Origin: Bradyrhizobium acaciae
GTDB taxonomy: Bacteria; Pseudomonadota; Alphaproteobacteria; Rhizobiales; Xanthobacteraceae
Direction of reading: 5' to 3'
NCBI RefSeq assembly: GCF_020889785.1
Contig: NZ_JACMYK010000002.1
Span: 186,001-250,000 of the forward strand
Length of the DNA: 64,000 bases
Each line of letters starts with the position of its first letter. Position 1 is the first letter of the stretch. Below are positions 27,773 through 37,075 of this stretch, one piece after another. A model generated the notes under the pieces. It saw nothing but the letters and a program-made list of their open reading frames with translations. It made no database searches and was not told the origin of the DNA. Both the position numbers and the translations under genes were made by a program.

Positions 27773-28563
27773 GTCGGCTTCACCTTGGCGGTCTTGCGAT
27801 CCAGGAACGCGCGGATCCGCTTCTTGGCTTCCTTGTCGCTCTGCGCCACCGTTGCCATCAGCGATTCCATCAGGAGGCCGGTCTGCGGATTGGCCTCGGC
27901 GATCATCGGCAGCGCCTGCAACACGGCGAAGTTGGTCAGCGGCGCATTGGCGGCGACGCGTTCGGCGAGTTCCAGCGCTTTCGGCAGCGCGCCGTCGGCC
28001 TCGGTGAGATATTGCGAGAAACCATAGGCTGCGCCCTCGGTCGCCGAATAGACGCGGCCGGTCAGCATCATGTCCGCCATCCGCGGCACGCCGATCAACC
28101 GCGGCAGCCGCACCGATCCGCCGCCGCCGACGAAGATGCCGCGCTGGCCCTCGGGCAGCGCGAAATAGGCCGACGGCTCGGCAACCCTGATATGCGCGGC
28201 GCAGGCCAGCTCCAGCCCGCCGCCGATCACCGCGCCCTTCAGTGCAGCGATCACGGGCACGCGGCAATACTGGATGCGGTCGAACACCCGGTGCCACATC
28301 TGGGAATGCACCAGGCCCTCGGTGGCGTCGCGTTCGGTCAGTTCGGACAGATCGAGACCAGACGAGAAATGATCGCCGACGCCATGGATGACGACCGCGC
28401 CGACGTCCTCAGGGATGGCCGAAAAACAATCCCGCAGCGCCAGGATGATGCCGTCATTCAGCGCATTGCGCTTGGCGGGCCGGTTGAGCCCGACCGTCAG
28501 CACCGCCCCTCGCGTCTCGATCCTGAGCAGCGAGGCATCACCCGCGTCGGCAGCGTTTCCCAT
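27769..28563 (-). CDS. Enoyl-CoA hydratase/crotonase, first gene of the hydroxycinnamate-type operon
   Basis: A 264-residue crotonase with oxyanion-hole motif HFSSGLDLSELTE and both catalytic glutamates (GGGLE; FALPEGQRG). It should therefore be an active hydratase or hydratase/lyase on an aryl-propenoyl-CoA. It begins the minus-strand row crotonase, ligase, SDR, thioesterase, binding protein, and a strong AT-rich dyad lies 24 bp upstream. CouA of R. palustris is the analogous enzyme. The presence of an SDR and a thioesterase favours a beta-oxidative route over a lyase producing the aldehyde. Confidence 0.87.
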   Translation of the reverse strand: MGNAADAGDASLLRIETRGAVLTVGLNRPAKRNALNDGIILALRDCFSAIPEDVGAVVIHGVGDHFSSGLDLSELTERDATEGLVHSQMWHRVFDRIQYCRVPVIAALKGAVIGGGLELACAAHIRVAEPSAYFALPEGQRGIFVGGGGSVRLPRLIGVPRMADMMLTGRVYSATEGAAYGFSQYLTEADGALPKALELAERVAANAPLTNFAVLQALPMIAEANPQTGLLMESLMATVAQSDKEAKKRIRAFLDRKTAKVKPT

Positions 28564-28586
28564 GGCGTTATTGTTTCCTGTTCAGA

Positions 28587-28607
28587 ATAGTTATGTTTTA
28601 TAACTAT
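28587..28607. promoter_or_regulatory. Perfect AT-rich dyad, candidate CouR-type operator
   Basis: ATAGTTAT-GTTTT-ATAACTAT is a perfect 8-bp inverted repeat with a 5-base centre. It is 24 bp before the crotonase start codon and stands out in high-GC DNA. Related GTTAT-N4-TATA sites lie upstream of livH (19280) and pobA (32596). Confidence 0.65.
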
Positions 28608-28718
28608 CATCGCAGGAGTCAAGACGGGATGATCGGGGCATCCGGGAGCAACGGTCTGCATTGCCCCCACGACCACCACCCATCATCGGTTCGAGCTGAT
28701 ATACGCAACTCTCTCTAG

Positions 28719-28842
28719 CCGTCGTCCCTGCGAAAGCAGGGACCCATAACCACAAATGGTCATTGTTGCGCGACGCCGAATGACGAGTCCCATTCACAAC
28801 AGAGGCCGCGGAGTATGGGTCCCTGCTTTCGCAGGGACGACG
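28719..28842. repeat. Palindromic intergenic repeat (GTCGTCCCTGC family)
   Basis: It starts CCGTCGTCCCTGCGAAAGCA with GGGACCCATAACC following, and ends with GGGTCCCTGCTTTCGCAGGG then ACGACGG. It occupies most of the 300-bp gap between the crotonase promoter and the DUF3237 gene. Confidence 0.8.
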
Positions 28843-28907
28843 GTGAAGATGGGTCTCGATCCAAGATGCCGAACGAAGCAGTGTCCGCTGGACGGTGACG
28901 CGCGCCC

Positions 28908-29369
28908 TCACAACACCTGATGCACGTCGATCACGACGCGGTCGGCGTGGCGGGCGGCGGAGCCGATGAAGATGTGCTCCATGAGCCAGCGGTACTTTTC
29001 GGAACCGGTTTCGAATTTCGGCACGGTGCGGAAATAGATCAGTTTCGGATCGACCGGCTCGCCGCGCTTGAGCTTCTCGAGCAGCTCGACCGGCCCGAAG
29101 CGGATGCCCTTGTTCTCGACATAGACGACGGCGCCGTCGTCGGTCTCGAAGGCATATTTTGCCTCCAGCTCGGTCAGCTCGTTGGGCCGGATGATCTGGA
29201 AGTCGGCGCCGAAGGGCAGCACCTTTCCATTGATCCCCTCGCCTTTCACCTCACCGCCGATGATCGGAATGATGCGGCGGACGCCGGTGCCGATGTCGCC
29301 GGCGGAGGTCACCTCGGCGATCCGGGCGGTGATGGTGAAGACGTATCTGGTCTGAAGCTCCGGAGTCAT
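28908..29369 (-). CDS. DUF3237 family protein
   Basis: A 153-residue protein starting MTPELQTRYVFTITARI, with VRRIIPIIGGEVKGEGINGK and the C-terminal IYFRTVPKFETGSEKYRWL. These match the DUF3237 family as I know it, whose biochemical role is not established. It lies four bases after the DctM stop on the same strand, so it is probably the last gene of the TRAP-transporter operon. DUF3237 proteins are often found beside aromatic or CoA-thioester catabolism genes, which fits here. Confidence 0.75.
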   Translation of the reverse strand: MTPELQTRYVFTITARIAEVTSAGDIGTGVRRIIPIIGGEVKGEGINGKVLPFGADFQIIRPNELTELEAKYAFETDDGAVVYVENKGIRFGPVELLEKLKRGEPVDPKLIYFRTVPKFETGSEKYRWLMEHIFIGSAARHADRVVIDVHQVL

Positions 29370-29373
29370 GGAT

Positions 29374-30690
29374 TTAGCCTATCATGCGTTGCGGCAGCCA
29401 GGTCGCAAGCAGCGGGAACAGGATCAGGATCACCAGCCGGATCAGATCGGTGATCACGAACGGCAGCACGCCGACGAAGATCGTCGACATGTTGACGTCC
29501 TTGATCACGCTCTTGATCACGAACACGTTCATGCCGACCGGCGGATGGATCAGGCCGAGTTCCACCGTCATGACGATGATGATGCCGAACCAGATCGGAT
29601 CGAAGCCGAGCGACGTCACCACCGGAAACACGATCGGCACGGTGAGGATCACCATCGCCATCGCATCCATCAGGCAGCCCAGCACCAGATACATCAGCAG
29701 GATCAGCGCCAGCACGCCGTAGGGGCCGATGCCGAGGCCGGTGAGGAATTCGGTGACGTTCTGCGGCGTCTGGGTGATGGTGAGGAAATAGCCGAAGCAG
29801 AGCGCGCCGATCAGCACCGTGAACACCGCTGCCGCGGTGCGCGTCGCCTGCAGCAGCGATTGCAGAATGCCCTCTTTGGTCAGCTTGCCTCTGAGGATGC
29901 CGATGATGAAGGCTCCGACCGCGCCGACCGCGCCGGCTTCGGTCGGGACGAAGAAGCCGCCATAGAGGCCGCCGATCACGAACAGGAACAGCAGCAGCGG
30001 AGACCAGACGTCGCGCATGGCCATGGCGCGCTCGCCCCACGACGCCTTCTTGCCGGCCGGCAGGAAGCCCGGGCGGGTCACGCCGATGATGCCGATCGTG
30101 ATCATGTGCATCAGGATCGCGAGCAGGCCCGGGACGACGCCCGCGATGAACAGCTTGCCGATGTCCTGCTGGGTGATGATGCCGTAGACCGCGAGCACGG
30201 TGGATGGCGGCAGCATCGCTCCCAGCGTGCCGCCGACCGCGATCACGCCGGTGGAGAAGGATTGCGGATAGCCGAAGCGGCGCATCTCGGGATAGGCCAC
30301 CGCCGAGAAGGTCGCGGCGGTCGCAACCGACGAGCCCGAGATCGCGGCGAAACCGCCGCAGGCCGCGATGGTCGCAATGCCGAGCCCGCCCTTCCAGTGG
30401 CCGACGAAGGTGTTGGCGGCGCGGAACAACTCGCGACTGATGCCCGAGACGGACACGAAGGCGCCCATCAAGAGGAACATCGGGATCACGCCGAAGGAGT
30501 AATCCGTCACCGTGCGCATGGTGGTCTGGCCGACCAGCTTGAGCGCCGGCGCGAAGCCCGTGAGGTAGCCGAAGCCGGTGATGCCGACGAGGCCCATCGC
30601 CATGCCGACGGGCACGCGCAGCAGCATCAGCACGAACAGGCTGACAAAGCCGATGACGGCGACAGCCTCGGGACTCAGATCAAGACTCAT
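29374..30690 (-). CDS. dctM: TRAP transporter large permease DctM
   Basis: A 438-residue, strongly hydrophobic protein of the DctM family with about 12 membrane segments. It includes SGISRELFRAANTFVGHWKG, GTLGAMLPPSTVLAVYGIIT and the C-terminal IHPPVGMNVFVIKSVIKDV. It forms the sodium-driven channel of a TRAP transporter together with DctQ, encoded 6 bp upstream. In R. palustris a TRAP system (TarPQM) next to the cou genes takes up lignin-derived aromatic acids, and the neighbours here suggest the same role. Confidence 0.93.
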   Translation of the reverse strand: MSLDLSPEAVAVIGFVSLFVLMLLRVPVGMAMGLVGITGFGYLTGFAPALKLVGQTTMRTVTDYSFGVIPMFLLMGAFVSVSGISRELFRAANTFVGHWKGGLGIATIAACGGFAAISGSSVATAATFSAVAYPEMRRFGYPQSFSTGVIAVGGTLGAMLPPSTVLAVYGIITQQDIGKLFIAGVVPGLLAILMHMITIGIIGVTRPGFLPAGKKASWGERAMAMRDVWSPLLLFLFVIGGLYGGFFVPTEAGAVGAVGAFIIGILRGKLTKEGILQSLLQATRTAAAVFTVLIGALCFGYFLTITQTPQNVTEFLTGLGIGPYGVLALILLMYLVLGCLMDAMAMVILTVPIVFPVVTSLGFDPIWFGIIIVMTVELGLIHPPVGMNVFVIKSVIKDVNMSTIFVGVLPFVITDLIRLVILILFPLLATWLPQRMIG

Positions 30691-30696
30691 GGACCT

Positions 30697-31263
30697 CTAC
30701 TCCGCAGTCTTGATCTTGGCATCGTGGATATCTTCCGGATGGAAGATCAGGCGGTAGGTGCGGATCGCGATCAGCAGCACGGCGGAGACGTCGCCGATCC
30801 ACGACACCAGGAAGAACGGCCAGACGGGTACGCCGAGATCCATGGTGACGATGTGGCTGTTTTTGGTGTCGATCACCTTGTCGATCAGCGTGTAGGTCTG
30901 CACGCTCACCACGAACAGCAGCACCAGCGTCGCGAAGATGTCGATCCAGCGCTGGTAGCGCGGCGTGGCATTGGCCCAGACCAGATCGACCGTGATGTGG
31001 GTGCCGCGATAGCTGGTCGCCGCGATGCCCCAGAAGATCAGGATGCCGAGCAGGAACTGGCCGAAATTATAGTAGTCCGGGATCGTCACCGCGAAGAACT
31101 TGCGCATGAACACCGCGGTGAAGGTGTTGAGCGCGACGACGCCGACGAAGAAGGCCGCCACCCATTCGATCGAATCGATGAAGCGGTCCATGAAATTCTT
31201 GCGCGCCGGCTCGGGAGGCCCGGTGATCGCGCCGTCTTGGGAAACTTCTGAATTGGCAGCCAT
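30697..31263 (-). CDS. dctQ: TRAP transporter small permease DctQ
   Basis: A 188-residue protein with four hydrophobic segments (for example WVAAFFVGVVALNTFTAVFM and QRWIDIFATLVLLFVVSVQT), the normal DctQ topology. I chose ATG 31263 (MAANSEVSQDGAI) over a GTG five codons earlier. It lies directly upstream of DctM and downstream of the binding protein, separated from the latter by a palindromic repeat. It stabilises or partners the large permease. Confidence 0.88.
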   Translation of the reverse strand: MAANSEVSQDGAITGPPEPARKNFMDRFIDSIEWVAAFFVGVVALNTFTAVFMRKFFAVTIPDYYNFGQFLLGILIFWGIAATSYRGTHITVDLVWANATPRYQRWIDIFATLVLLFVVSVQTYTLIDKVIDTKNSHIVTMDLGVPVWPFFLVSWIGDVSAVLLIAIRTYRLIFHPEDIHDAKIKTAE

Positions 31264-31280
31264 GCTTCGAGATCCCACCC

Positions 31281-31371
31281 CGCGTCATGGCCAGGCTTGT
31301 CCCGGCCATCCACGTCTTCGTTACCGTTCAGCAGTAAGGCGTGGATGCCCGGGACAAGCCCGGGCATGACG
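31281..31371. repeat. Palindromic intergenic repeat (GTCATGGCC type) within the TRAP operon
   Basis: CGTCATGGCCAGGCTTGTCC with CGGCCATCCACG is mirrored by CGTGGATGCCCGGGACAAGC with CCGGGCATGACG. It lies between dctP and dctQ, where a hairpin could raise dctP transcript levels relative to the permeases by stalling exonucleases. Confidence 0.75.
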
Positions 31372-31394
31372 ACCTCATTTGCCTCGGCAGCGCC

Positions 31395-32420
31395 TTAAAT
31401 CCCCGCCTCGTACTTCTTCAGCGTGGCCTGCAGATCGGCATCGATCTTCTCTGCGTCGCCGCCGGCCTTCTTCACGGCCTCGGCCCAGCTGTCGTGCAGC
31501 GGCTTGACCGCCTTCTTCCATTCGGCGAGCTGATCCGCGGTCAGCGGATAGACCTCGTGGCCTTGCAGCGCCTTCATCTTGGTGCGGCCGTTGGCTTCGA
31601 AATCGGTCCAGGGATCGGTGACCTTGGAGGCCCATTCAGGCGAGCAGTGATCGTCGATCACCTTCTTCTGGGCATCCGACATCGCATTATATTTGGCGAG
31701 GTTCATGTTGTAGGTGAACACCGTCGTATAGAGCGGCACGTCCATGTGGTACTTCACCACCTTGTCGATGCCGAACAGGAAGATCGAGCCCCAGGGGAAG
31801 GTGATCTCGTCGGCAACGCCGCGCTCGATCGCGTCGCGCGATTCCGGCGCGGAGGCCTGCACGTTGGTGCCGCCGAACATCTTGACCATCTCGCCGATGG
31901 TGCTCTGCGCGGGCCGCACCTTGACGCCGGAGAGGTCGCTCGGCAGCACGATCTTCTTCTTGCCGTGCAGCGCGCCCGGATCGTGGATGAAGGCGAAGCA
32001 GAGCTTGGTGTCCTTCATCTCGGTCGGTGCATATTTGTGGTACCACTCGTTCAGCGCCAGCGTGCCCTTCTTGCCGTCGGAGAACACGAACGGCAGCTGG
32101 CCGGCGGCCGCGATCGGGAAGCGGCCGGGCTGATAGCCGGGATTGACATAGGTGACGTCGGCGATGCCGTCACGCGCCATGTCGTAATGGTCGAACGCCT
32201 TGCCGAGCTGCTCGGACGGGAACACGGTGACCTTGATGGTGCCGCCCGACGCCTTCTCGATGTCGGCGGCCCAGGCCTGCGTCGCCGGCACCAGCGGATG
32301 CGCCGGCGGGACCCACAGCGACACCTTGAGATTGACGGTCTTGTCCTGCGCCACGGCAGGTGCCGCGGCCGGCACGACGGCGGCCGCCATCAGCAGCGCC
32401 AGCAAACTCTTCCTCATCAC
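31395..32420 (-). CDS. dctP: TRAP transporter solute-binding protein DctP
   Basis: A 341-residue periplasmic protein with signal peptide MRKSLLALLMAAAVVPAAAP ending AVA-QDKTV. The DctP family regions GVKVRPAQSTIGEMVKMFGG and EITFPWGSIFLFGIDKVVKY are visible, including the conserved arginine (KVRP) that usually pairs with the ligand carboxylate. It is the first gene of the TRAP operon and divergent from pobA. A carboxylate ligand is expected; an aromatic acid such as p-coumarate or 4-hydroxybenzoate is inferred from pobA. Confidence 0.92.
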   Translation of the reverse strand: MMRKSLLALLMAAAVVPAAAPAVAQDKTVNLKVSLWVPPAHPLVPATQAWAADIEKASGGTIKVTVFPSEQLGKAFDHYDMARDGIADVTYVNPGYQPGRFPIAAAGQLPFVFSDGKKGTLALNEWYHKYAPTEMKDTKLCFAFIHDPGALHGKKKIVLPSDLSGVKVRPAQSTIGEMVKMFGGTNVQASAPESRDAIERGVADEITFPWGSIFLFGIDKVVKYHMDVPLYTTVFTYNMNLAKYNAMSDAQKKVIDDHCSPEWASKVTDPWTDFEANGRTKMKALQGHEVYPLTADQLAEWKKAVKPLHDSWAEAVKKAGGDAEKIDADLQATLKKYEAGI

Positions 32421-32461
32421 GTCTCCTCCTCTCCAGGACGGCGGGCTTCGTGCCCGGTCTC

Positions 32462-32483
32462 ATTACTTAACATGTTATCTAAT
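32462..32483. promoter_or_regulatory. Near-perfect palindrome upstream of dctP
   Basis: ATTACTTAACA / TGTTATCTAAT is a 22-bp palindrome with 9 of 11 pairs matching, including a perfect TAACATGTTA core. Its right arm contains TATCTAAT, also found twice upstream of livH. It lies 42 bp before the dctP start. Confidence 0.5.
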
Positions 32484-32586
32484 TCGCGCGAATATTCAAG
32501 CCGAAATCCGCTCGGCGGACGCCACGTCGCACCCGGTCCCTCCGGCATCTTGCGCTGCGGCGAACGCACATCCCCTGCAAATCCGC

Positions 32587-33858
<1,272 letters not shown>

Positions 33859-33905
33859 ATAGGTCGCCGCCCCTTTCGTCGAGCAACCTCGCCGTTGCAC
33901 CCTCA

Positions 33906-34011
33906 GCCGTCATACCCCGCGCATGCGGGGTATCCAGTATGCCGCGGCTTCTCGATTCATGCTGTACTGTCTCTGGGATGCTGGATCGCCCGGTCAAGCC
34001 GGGCGATGACA
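33906..34011. repeat. Palindromic intergenic repeat (GTCATACCCCGC type)
   Basis: CCGTCATACCCCGCGCATGC with GGGGTATCCAGTATGCCGCGG lies at the left end, and ATGCTGGATCGCCCGGTCAA with GCCGGGCGATGAC at the right end. It fills much of the 287-bp gap between pobA and the thioesterase gene. No gene is seen in that gap. Confidence 0.7.
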
Positions 34012-34145
34012 GCTGGAGGTGTGGCGACAGACCCGGGCCGCATTCAAACACGTCAGCGAATCCCGTTTAAAACTTTGTAGGCGGTGAAACCGTCATCGAC
34101 ATCGCGTTCAATGGCGTCAACCCAACGTCACTAGCGAGATTTCAG

Positions 34146-34601
34146 ATGACAACCGAAACGCAAGTCGCCCCCGACATTCCCCAGGACGTCCCGCAAGGCT
34201 TCGAGCCGCTGTTCCGCAAGAGCCCGCTCACCGAGCCATGGGAGCCGCTGTACCAGAAGAAGACCGAGCGGTCCGTCATCATCGGTCTCCGCTTGGCGAG
34301 ACCGCACACCAACGGCCGCGGCCTGATCCATGGCGGGCTGATCGCAGCGCTCGCCGACAACGCGATGGGCTATAGCTGCGGCCAAGCGACCGGCTGGACC
34401 ACCTCGTATGTGACGATCTCGCTGACGGTCGATTTCGTCGGCTCCGCCGATGTCGGGCAATGGCTCGCGATCGAGAGCGATGTGATCAAGACCGGCCGCA
34501 CGATCTGCTTCGCGCAGAGTTTGATCAAGGCCGATGGCGTGACGATCGCGCGTGCCAGCGGCACGTTCCGCGTCGTGCCGAAGAAGCCGCCGGCGAGCTA
34601 A
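34146..34601 (+). CDS. PaaI-type hotdog thioesterase
   Basis: A 151-residue hotdog-fold protein with the PaaI/YbgC-like motif GRGLIHGGLIAALADNAMGY, which holds the HGG...D residues of acyl-CoA thioesterases. It ends AKASGTFRVVPKK-like (RASGTFRVVPKKPPAS). It would hydrolyse an acyl- or phenylacetyl-type CoA ester in the cytoplasm. It stands alone between pobA and a convergent LysR gene, so its substrate cannot be deduced. Confidence 0.82.
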   Translation: MTTETQVAPDIPQDVPQGFEPLFRKSPLTEPWEPLYQKKTERSVIIGLRLARPHTNGRGLIHGGLIAALADNAMGYSCGQATGWTTSYVTISLTVDFVGSADVGQWLAIESDVIKTGRTICFAQSLIKADGVTIARASGTFRVVPKKPPAS

Positions 34602-34618
34602 AGCGCTTTCGCGCTGAT

Positions 34619-35512
34619 CTAGCCGAAGTGCCAGTCGGTGATCTCGGTGACGAGATCGATGAAGGTCCGCACCTTGGCCGACAGCAGCCGGGATGTCGGG
34701 TAGACGACGTGGATCGGCACCGGCGGCTGCTCGAACGCGGCAAGCACGATTCGGACCCGCTTCGCCTTCAGTGATTCGGCGGCCTGGTACGCCATCACCC
34801 GCGTCAGCCCGCCATCCTGCTCGGCGTACTGGATGGCGGCATCCGAACTGTTGCTGGTGAAGCGCGGCGTAGGTGTGATGCGAATTTCCTGGCCGTCTTC
34901 CATAAAGCGCCAATCCGGCACAGCCGTCATGGCGCCGAACTGGATGGTGTCATGGGCAGTGAGCTCGGCCGGCCGCTTCGGCTCGCCACGAAGCTTGAGA
35001 TAGCCGTGCGAGGCCACCACGATGCGGCGCATCTGGCCGACATGCCGTGCCACCAGCGTCGAATCCGACAGGTGGCCGAGCCTGACCGCGAGGTCGACGC
35101 CGTCCTCGACGAGATTGATGCGGCGGTCCGACAGCCGCAGGTCGACGCCGACATCGGGATAGCGTTTCAAATAGGCTGTCACGACCGGGCTGACATGCAG
35201 CCGCCCGAAGCCGAACGGCGCCGAGATCACGAGGCGGCCTTCGGGGCGGGTACGCTCGCTCTCCACGGCGTCCTCGGCCTCCTCGACATCGGCGAGGATC
35301 CGCCGCGCCCGCTCCAGATAGCGGGAGCCGGCGTCGGTCAGCGTCACCTGCCGCGTGGTTCGCTGCAGCAGCCGCGCGCCAAGCCGCTCCTCCAGCGCCG
35401 CGATCAGCCGCGTGATGGCCGAGGGCGACAGGCCAAGCTTGCGGGCAGCGGGGGCAAACCCCTCGAGGTCCGCCACCGCGACGAAGGCCTGCATGGCATC
35501 GATCCGGTCCAT
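34619..35512 (-). CDS. LysR-family transcriptional regulator
   Basis: A 297-residue LysR regulator. ATG 35512 gives MDRIDAMQAFVAVADLEGFA, a standard LysR N-terminus, with HTH around FAPAARKLGLSPSAITRLIA and a substrate-binding domain (for example RRIVVASHGYLKLRGEPKRP). It is divergent from a flavin-binding PNPOx-like gene with a dyad overlapping its own start, and probably controls both genes. The effector is unknown. Confidence 0.9.
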   Translation of the reverse strand: MDRIDAMQAFVAVADLEGFAPAARKLGLSPSAITRLIAALEERLGARLLQRTTRQVTLTDAGSRYLERARRILADVEEAEDAVESERTRPEGRLVISAPFGFGRLHVSPVVTAYLKRYPDVGVDLRLSDRRINLVEDGVDLAVRLGHLSDSTLVARHVGQMRRIVVASHGYLKLRGEPKRPAELTAHDTIQFGAMTAVPDWRFMEDGQEIRITPTPRFTSNSSDAAIQYAEQDGGLTRVMAYQAAESLKAKRVRIVLAAFEQPPVPIHVVYPTSRLLSAKVRTFIDLVTEITDWHFG

Positions 35513-35516
35513 GGAA

Positions 35517-35537
35517 CTATTGCATAATCGGCAATAG
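35517..35537. promoter_or_regulatory. LysR-type box overlapping the regulator 5' end
   Basis: CTATTGC-N7-GCAATAG is a perfect 7-bp inverted repeat containing the T-N11-A pattern typical of LysR sites. It starts 5 bp before the LysR start codon and lies 105 bp before the divergent flavin-protein gene. Confidence 0.65.
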
Positions 35538-35641
35538 TGAAGTGTCAATTCACAAGATTGCTTGCGATCCGGAAACGCCCATCTTACGGCGCGGGCATGA
35601 CCGTTTTGGCGCCCGTCATGGCACCCTTCCTGGAGGCTCAG

Positions 35642-36277
35642 ATGTCAGACGTTCGCAGATACGCGAGCGATATCGCATTCAGTCCGGCGGTGAAGGCGAT
35701 CCAGACCCGCAAGGGCTCGCGCGACACCTATGCCGAGGTCGAGGCGCACGGCGGCTGGCGCACCGAGGTCGATGAGAACCTGGCCGCCTTCCTCGCCAAC
35801 ACCAACAGCTTCTATTTCGCGACCGCCTCGGCCGACGGCCAACCCTACATCCAGCATCGCGGCGGTCCGAAGGGCTTCATCAAGGTGCTCGACAAGGACA
35901 CCATCGCGTTCGCCGATTACAGCGGCAACCGACAGTTCATCACGCAGGGCAATCTCTCGGAGAATGCGAAGGCCTATATCTTCGTGATGGATTATGCGCA
36001 TCGCCAGCGCGTGAAGCTGTGGGGCGAAGCGCGTGTCGTCGAAGACGATCCGGCACTGACGCGTTCGCTGATGCCGCAGGGCTATCGCGCGCGGCCCGAG
36101 CAGGTGATCCTGTTCAAGATCGCGGCGTGGGACACCAACTGCCCGCAGCACATTCCGCAGAAATTCGACGCGGCCGACGTGGCAGCAGCGCTGGCCTCAC
36201 GCGACCAGCGCATCGCCGAACTCGAGGCGGAGCTGGCCGCATTGAAGGGCCGGCCTGCTCCTGCCGCGCCCGCTTAG
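35642..36277 (+). CDS. Pyridoxamine 5'-phosphate oxidase-like FMN-binding protein
   Basis: A 211-residue protein starting MSDVRRYASDIAFSPAVKAI after GGAGG. The split-barrel flavin region reads FYFATASADGQPYIQHRGGP and FADYSGNRQFITQGNLSENA. A C-terminal coiled coil (SRDQRIAELEAELAALKGR) may mediate oligomerisation. It resembles the PNPOx-like family linked to oxidative or nitrosative stress rather than true PdxH. It is divergent from the LysR gene and its stop overlaps the convergent GST stop. Confidence 0.78.
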   Translation: MSDVRRYASDIAFSPAVKAIQTRKGSRDTYAEVEAHGGWRTEVDENLAAFLANTNSFYFATASADGQPYIQHRGGPKGFIKVLDKDTIAFADYSGNRQFITQGNLSENAKAYIFVMDYAHRQRVKLWGEARVVEDDPALTRSLMPQGYRARPEQVILFKIAAWDTNCPQHIPQKFDAADVAAALASRDQRIAELEAELAALKGRPAPAAPA

Positions 36278-37005
36278 GCTGCCTGCTGCTGCAACGGTGC
36301 CCAGGCGAATTCCGGATAGTATTGCTGCATCATCCGGCCGACATAGGCGGTGAGATTGTCGAACTTCTCGGTGCGCTCGCGCAGCGGCGAATCGAAGAAT
36401 GGCGTCAGGATTCCCGCCAAGGCGCCGAACGCGGTGGCATCGGTGCCGCATGGGGCGTTGCCCATCAGATAGGGCTTGTCGCCGAGCTGCACCGACAGCG
36501 CAAACAACGAACGGAGCGCGAGATCGATGTCCTCGTCGGGTCCGTGACGGCCGAGCCCGCTGAGCAGATAGTTCTCGGCAACGCGGAACTGGGCATCCTC
36601 GCGCATCTTGTCGCGCATATGATCGGGCGCGCCGTCGAAGAAATGCGCAGGCCCCTTGGCGAAATTGGTATCGTCGATCCAGCGCGCGCCGACCAGCGCC
36701 CAATAGACGTGATGCTCGATCATGCGCTCGAAGGCCCAGGCTTGGGCGCGCGCCTGCAGGCTCAGCGGCGCGTCGAAATCGAAGCCGTATTTGCCCTCGA
36801 TATGGGCGCGGATGAAGGTCGAATCGGCGATCGTCTCGCCGTCATCGGCGATGAACGGCAGCTGGCCCTTGGGAGAGGCCGGCGGCATCGCCTTTTCCTT
36901 GGTGTAGGCAAGACCGGCCATCTTGAGCTGGACCTCGGTCTTGGTCACGAAGGGGCTGATTTCAGGCAGACCGAAGCCCGCGCCAAAGCCAAAAAGCGTA
37001 ATCAT
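36274..37005 (-). CDS. Glutathione S-transferase family protein (module 1)
   Basis: A 243-residue protein. The N-terminal thioredoxin-like domain starts MITLFGFGAGFGLPEISPFV and continues with SPKGQLPFIADDGETIADST, the cis-Pro and SNAIL/TRAP-like glutathione site. A helical C-terminal domain follows. It would use glutathione for conjugation or reduction. A palindrome at 37054-37075 lies 49 bp upstream and repeats at 37351 before the next gene, so the nearby WYL regulator probably controls it. Confidence 0.85.
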   Translation of the reverse strand: MITLFGFGAGFGLPEISPFVTKTEVQLKMAGLAYTKEKAMPPASPKGQLPFIADDGETIADSTFIRAHIEGKYGFDFDAPLSLQARAQAWAFERMIEHHVYWALVGARWIDDTNFAKGPAHFFDGAPDHMRDKMREDAQFRVAENYLLSGLGRHGPDEDIDLALRSLFALSVQLGDKPYLMGNAPCGTDATAFGALAGILTPFFDSPLRERTEKFDNLTAYVGRMMQQYYPEFAWAPLQQQAA

Positions 37006-37053
37006 ATGAAGCTCCCGATCGCCTGTTGTCGTGAATTGAAGCTAGCGGCCTCC

Positions 37054-37075
37054 TGCTGCCAGCATGGTGTCAGCA
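37054..37075. promoter_or_regulatory. WYL-regulator operator candidate A
   Basis: TGCTGCCAGCA / TGGTGTCAGCA is a 22-bp near-palindrome, differing at two positions from site B at 37351-37372. It lies 49 bp before the GST start codon and overlaps the stop codon of the small upstream gene. Confidence 0.65.

Noticed and set aside
29368-31251. A 627-codon plus-strand open frame opposite the TRAP permeases
   Set aside because: The composition (His, Asp, Glu, Gln and Arg runs) is that of the reverse complement of transmembrane codons, and the real DctM and DctQ genes explain the DNA.
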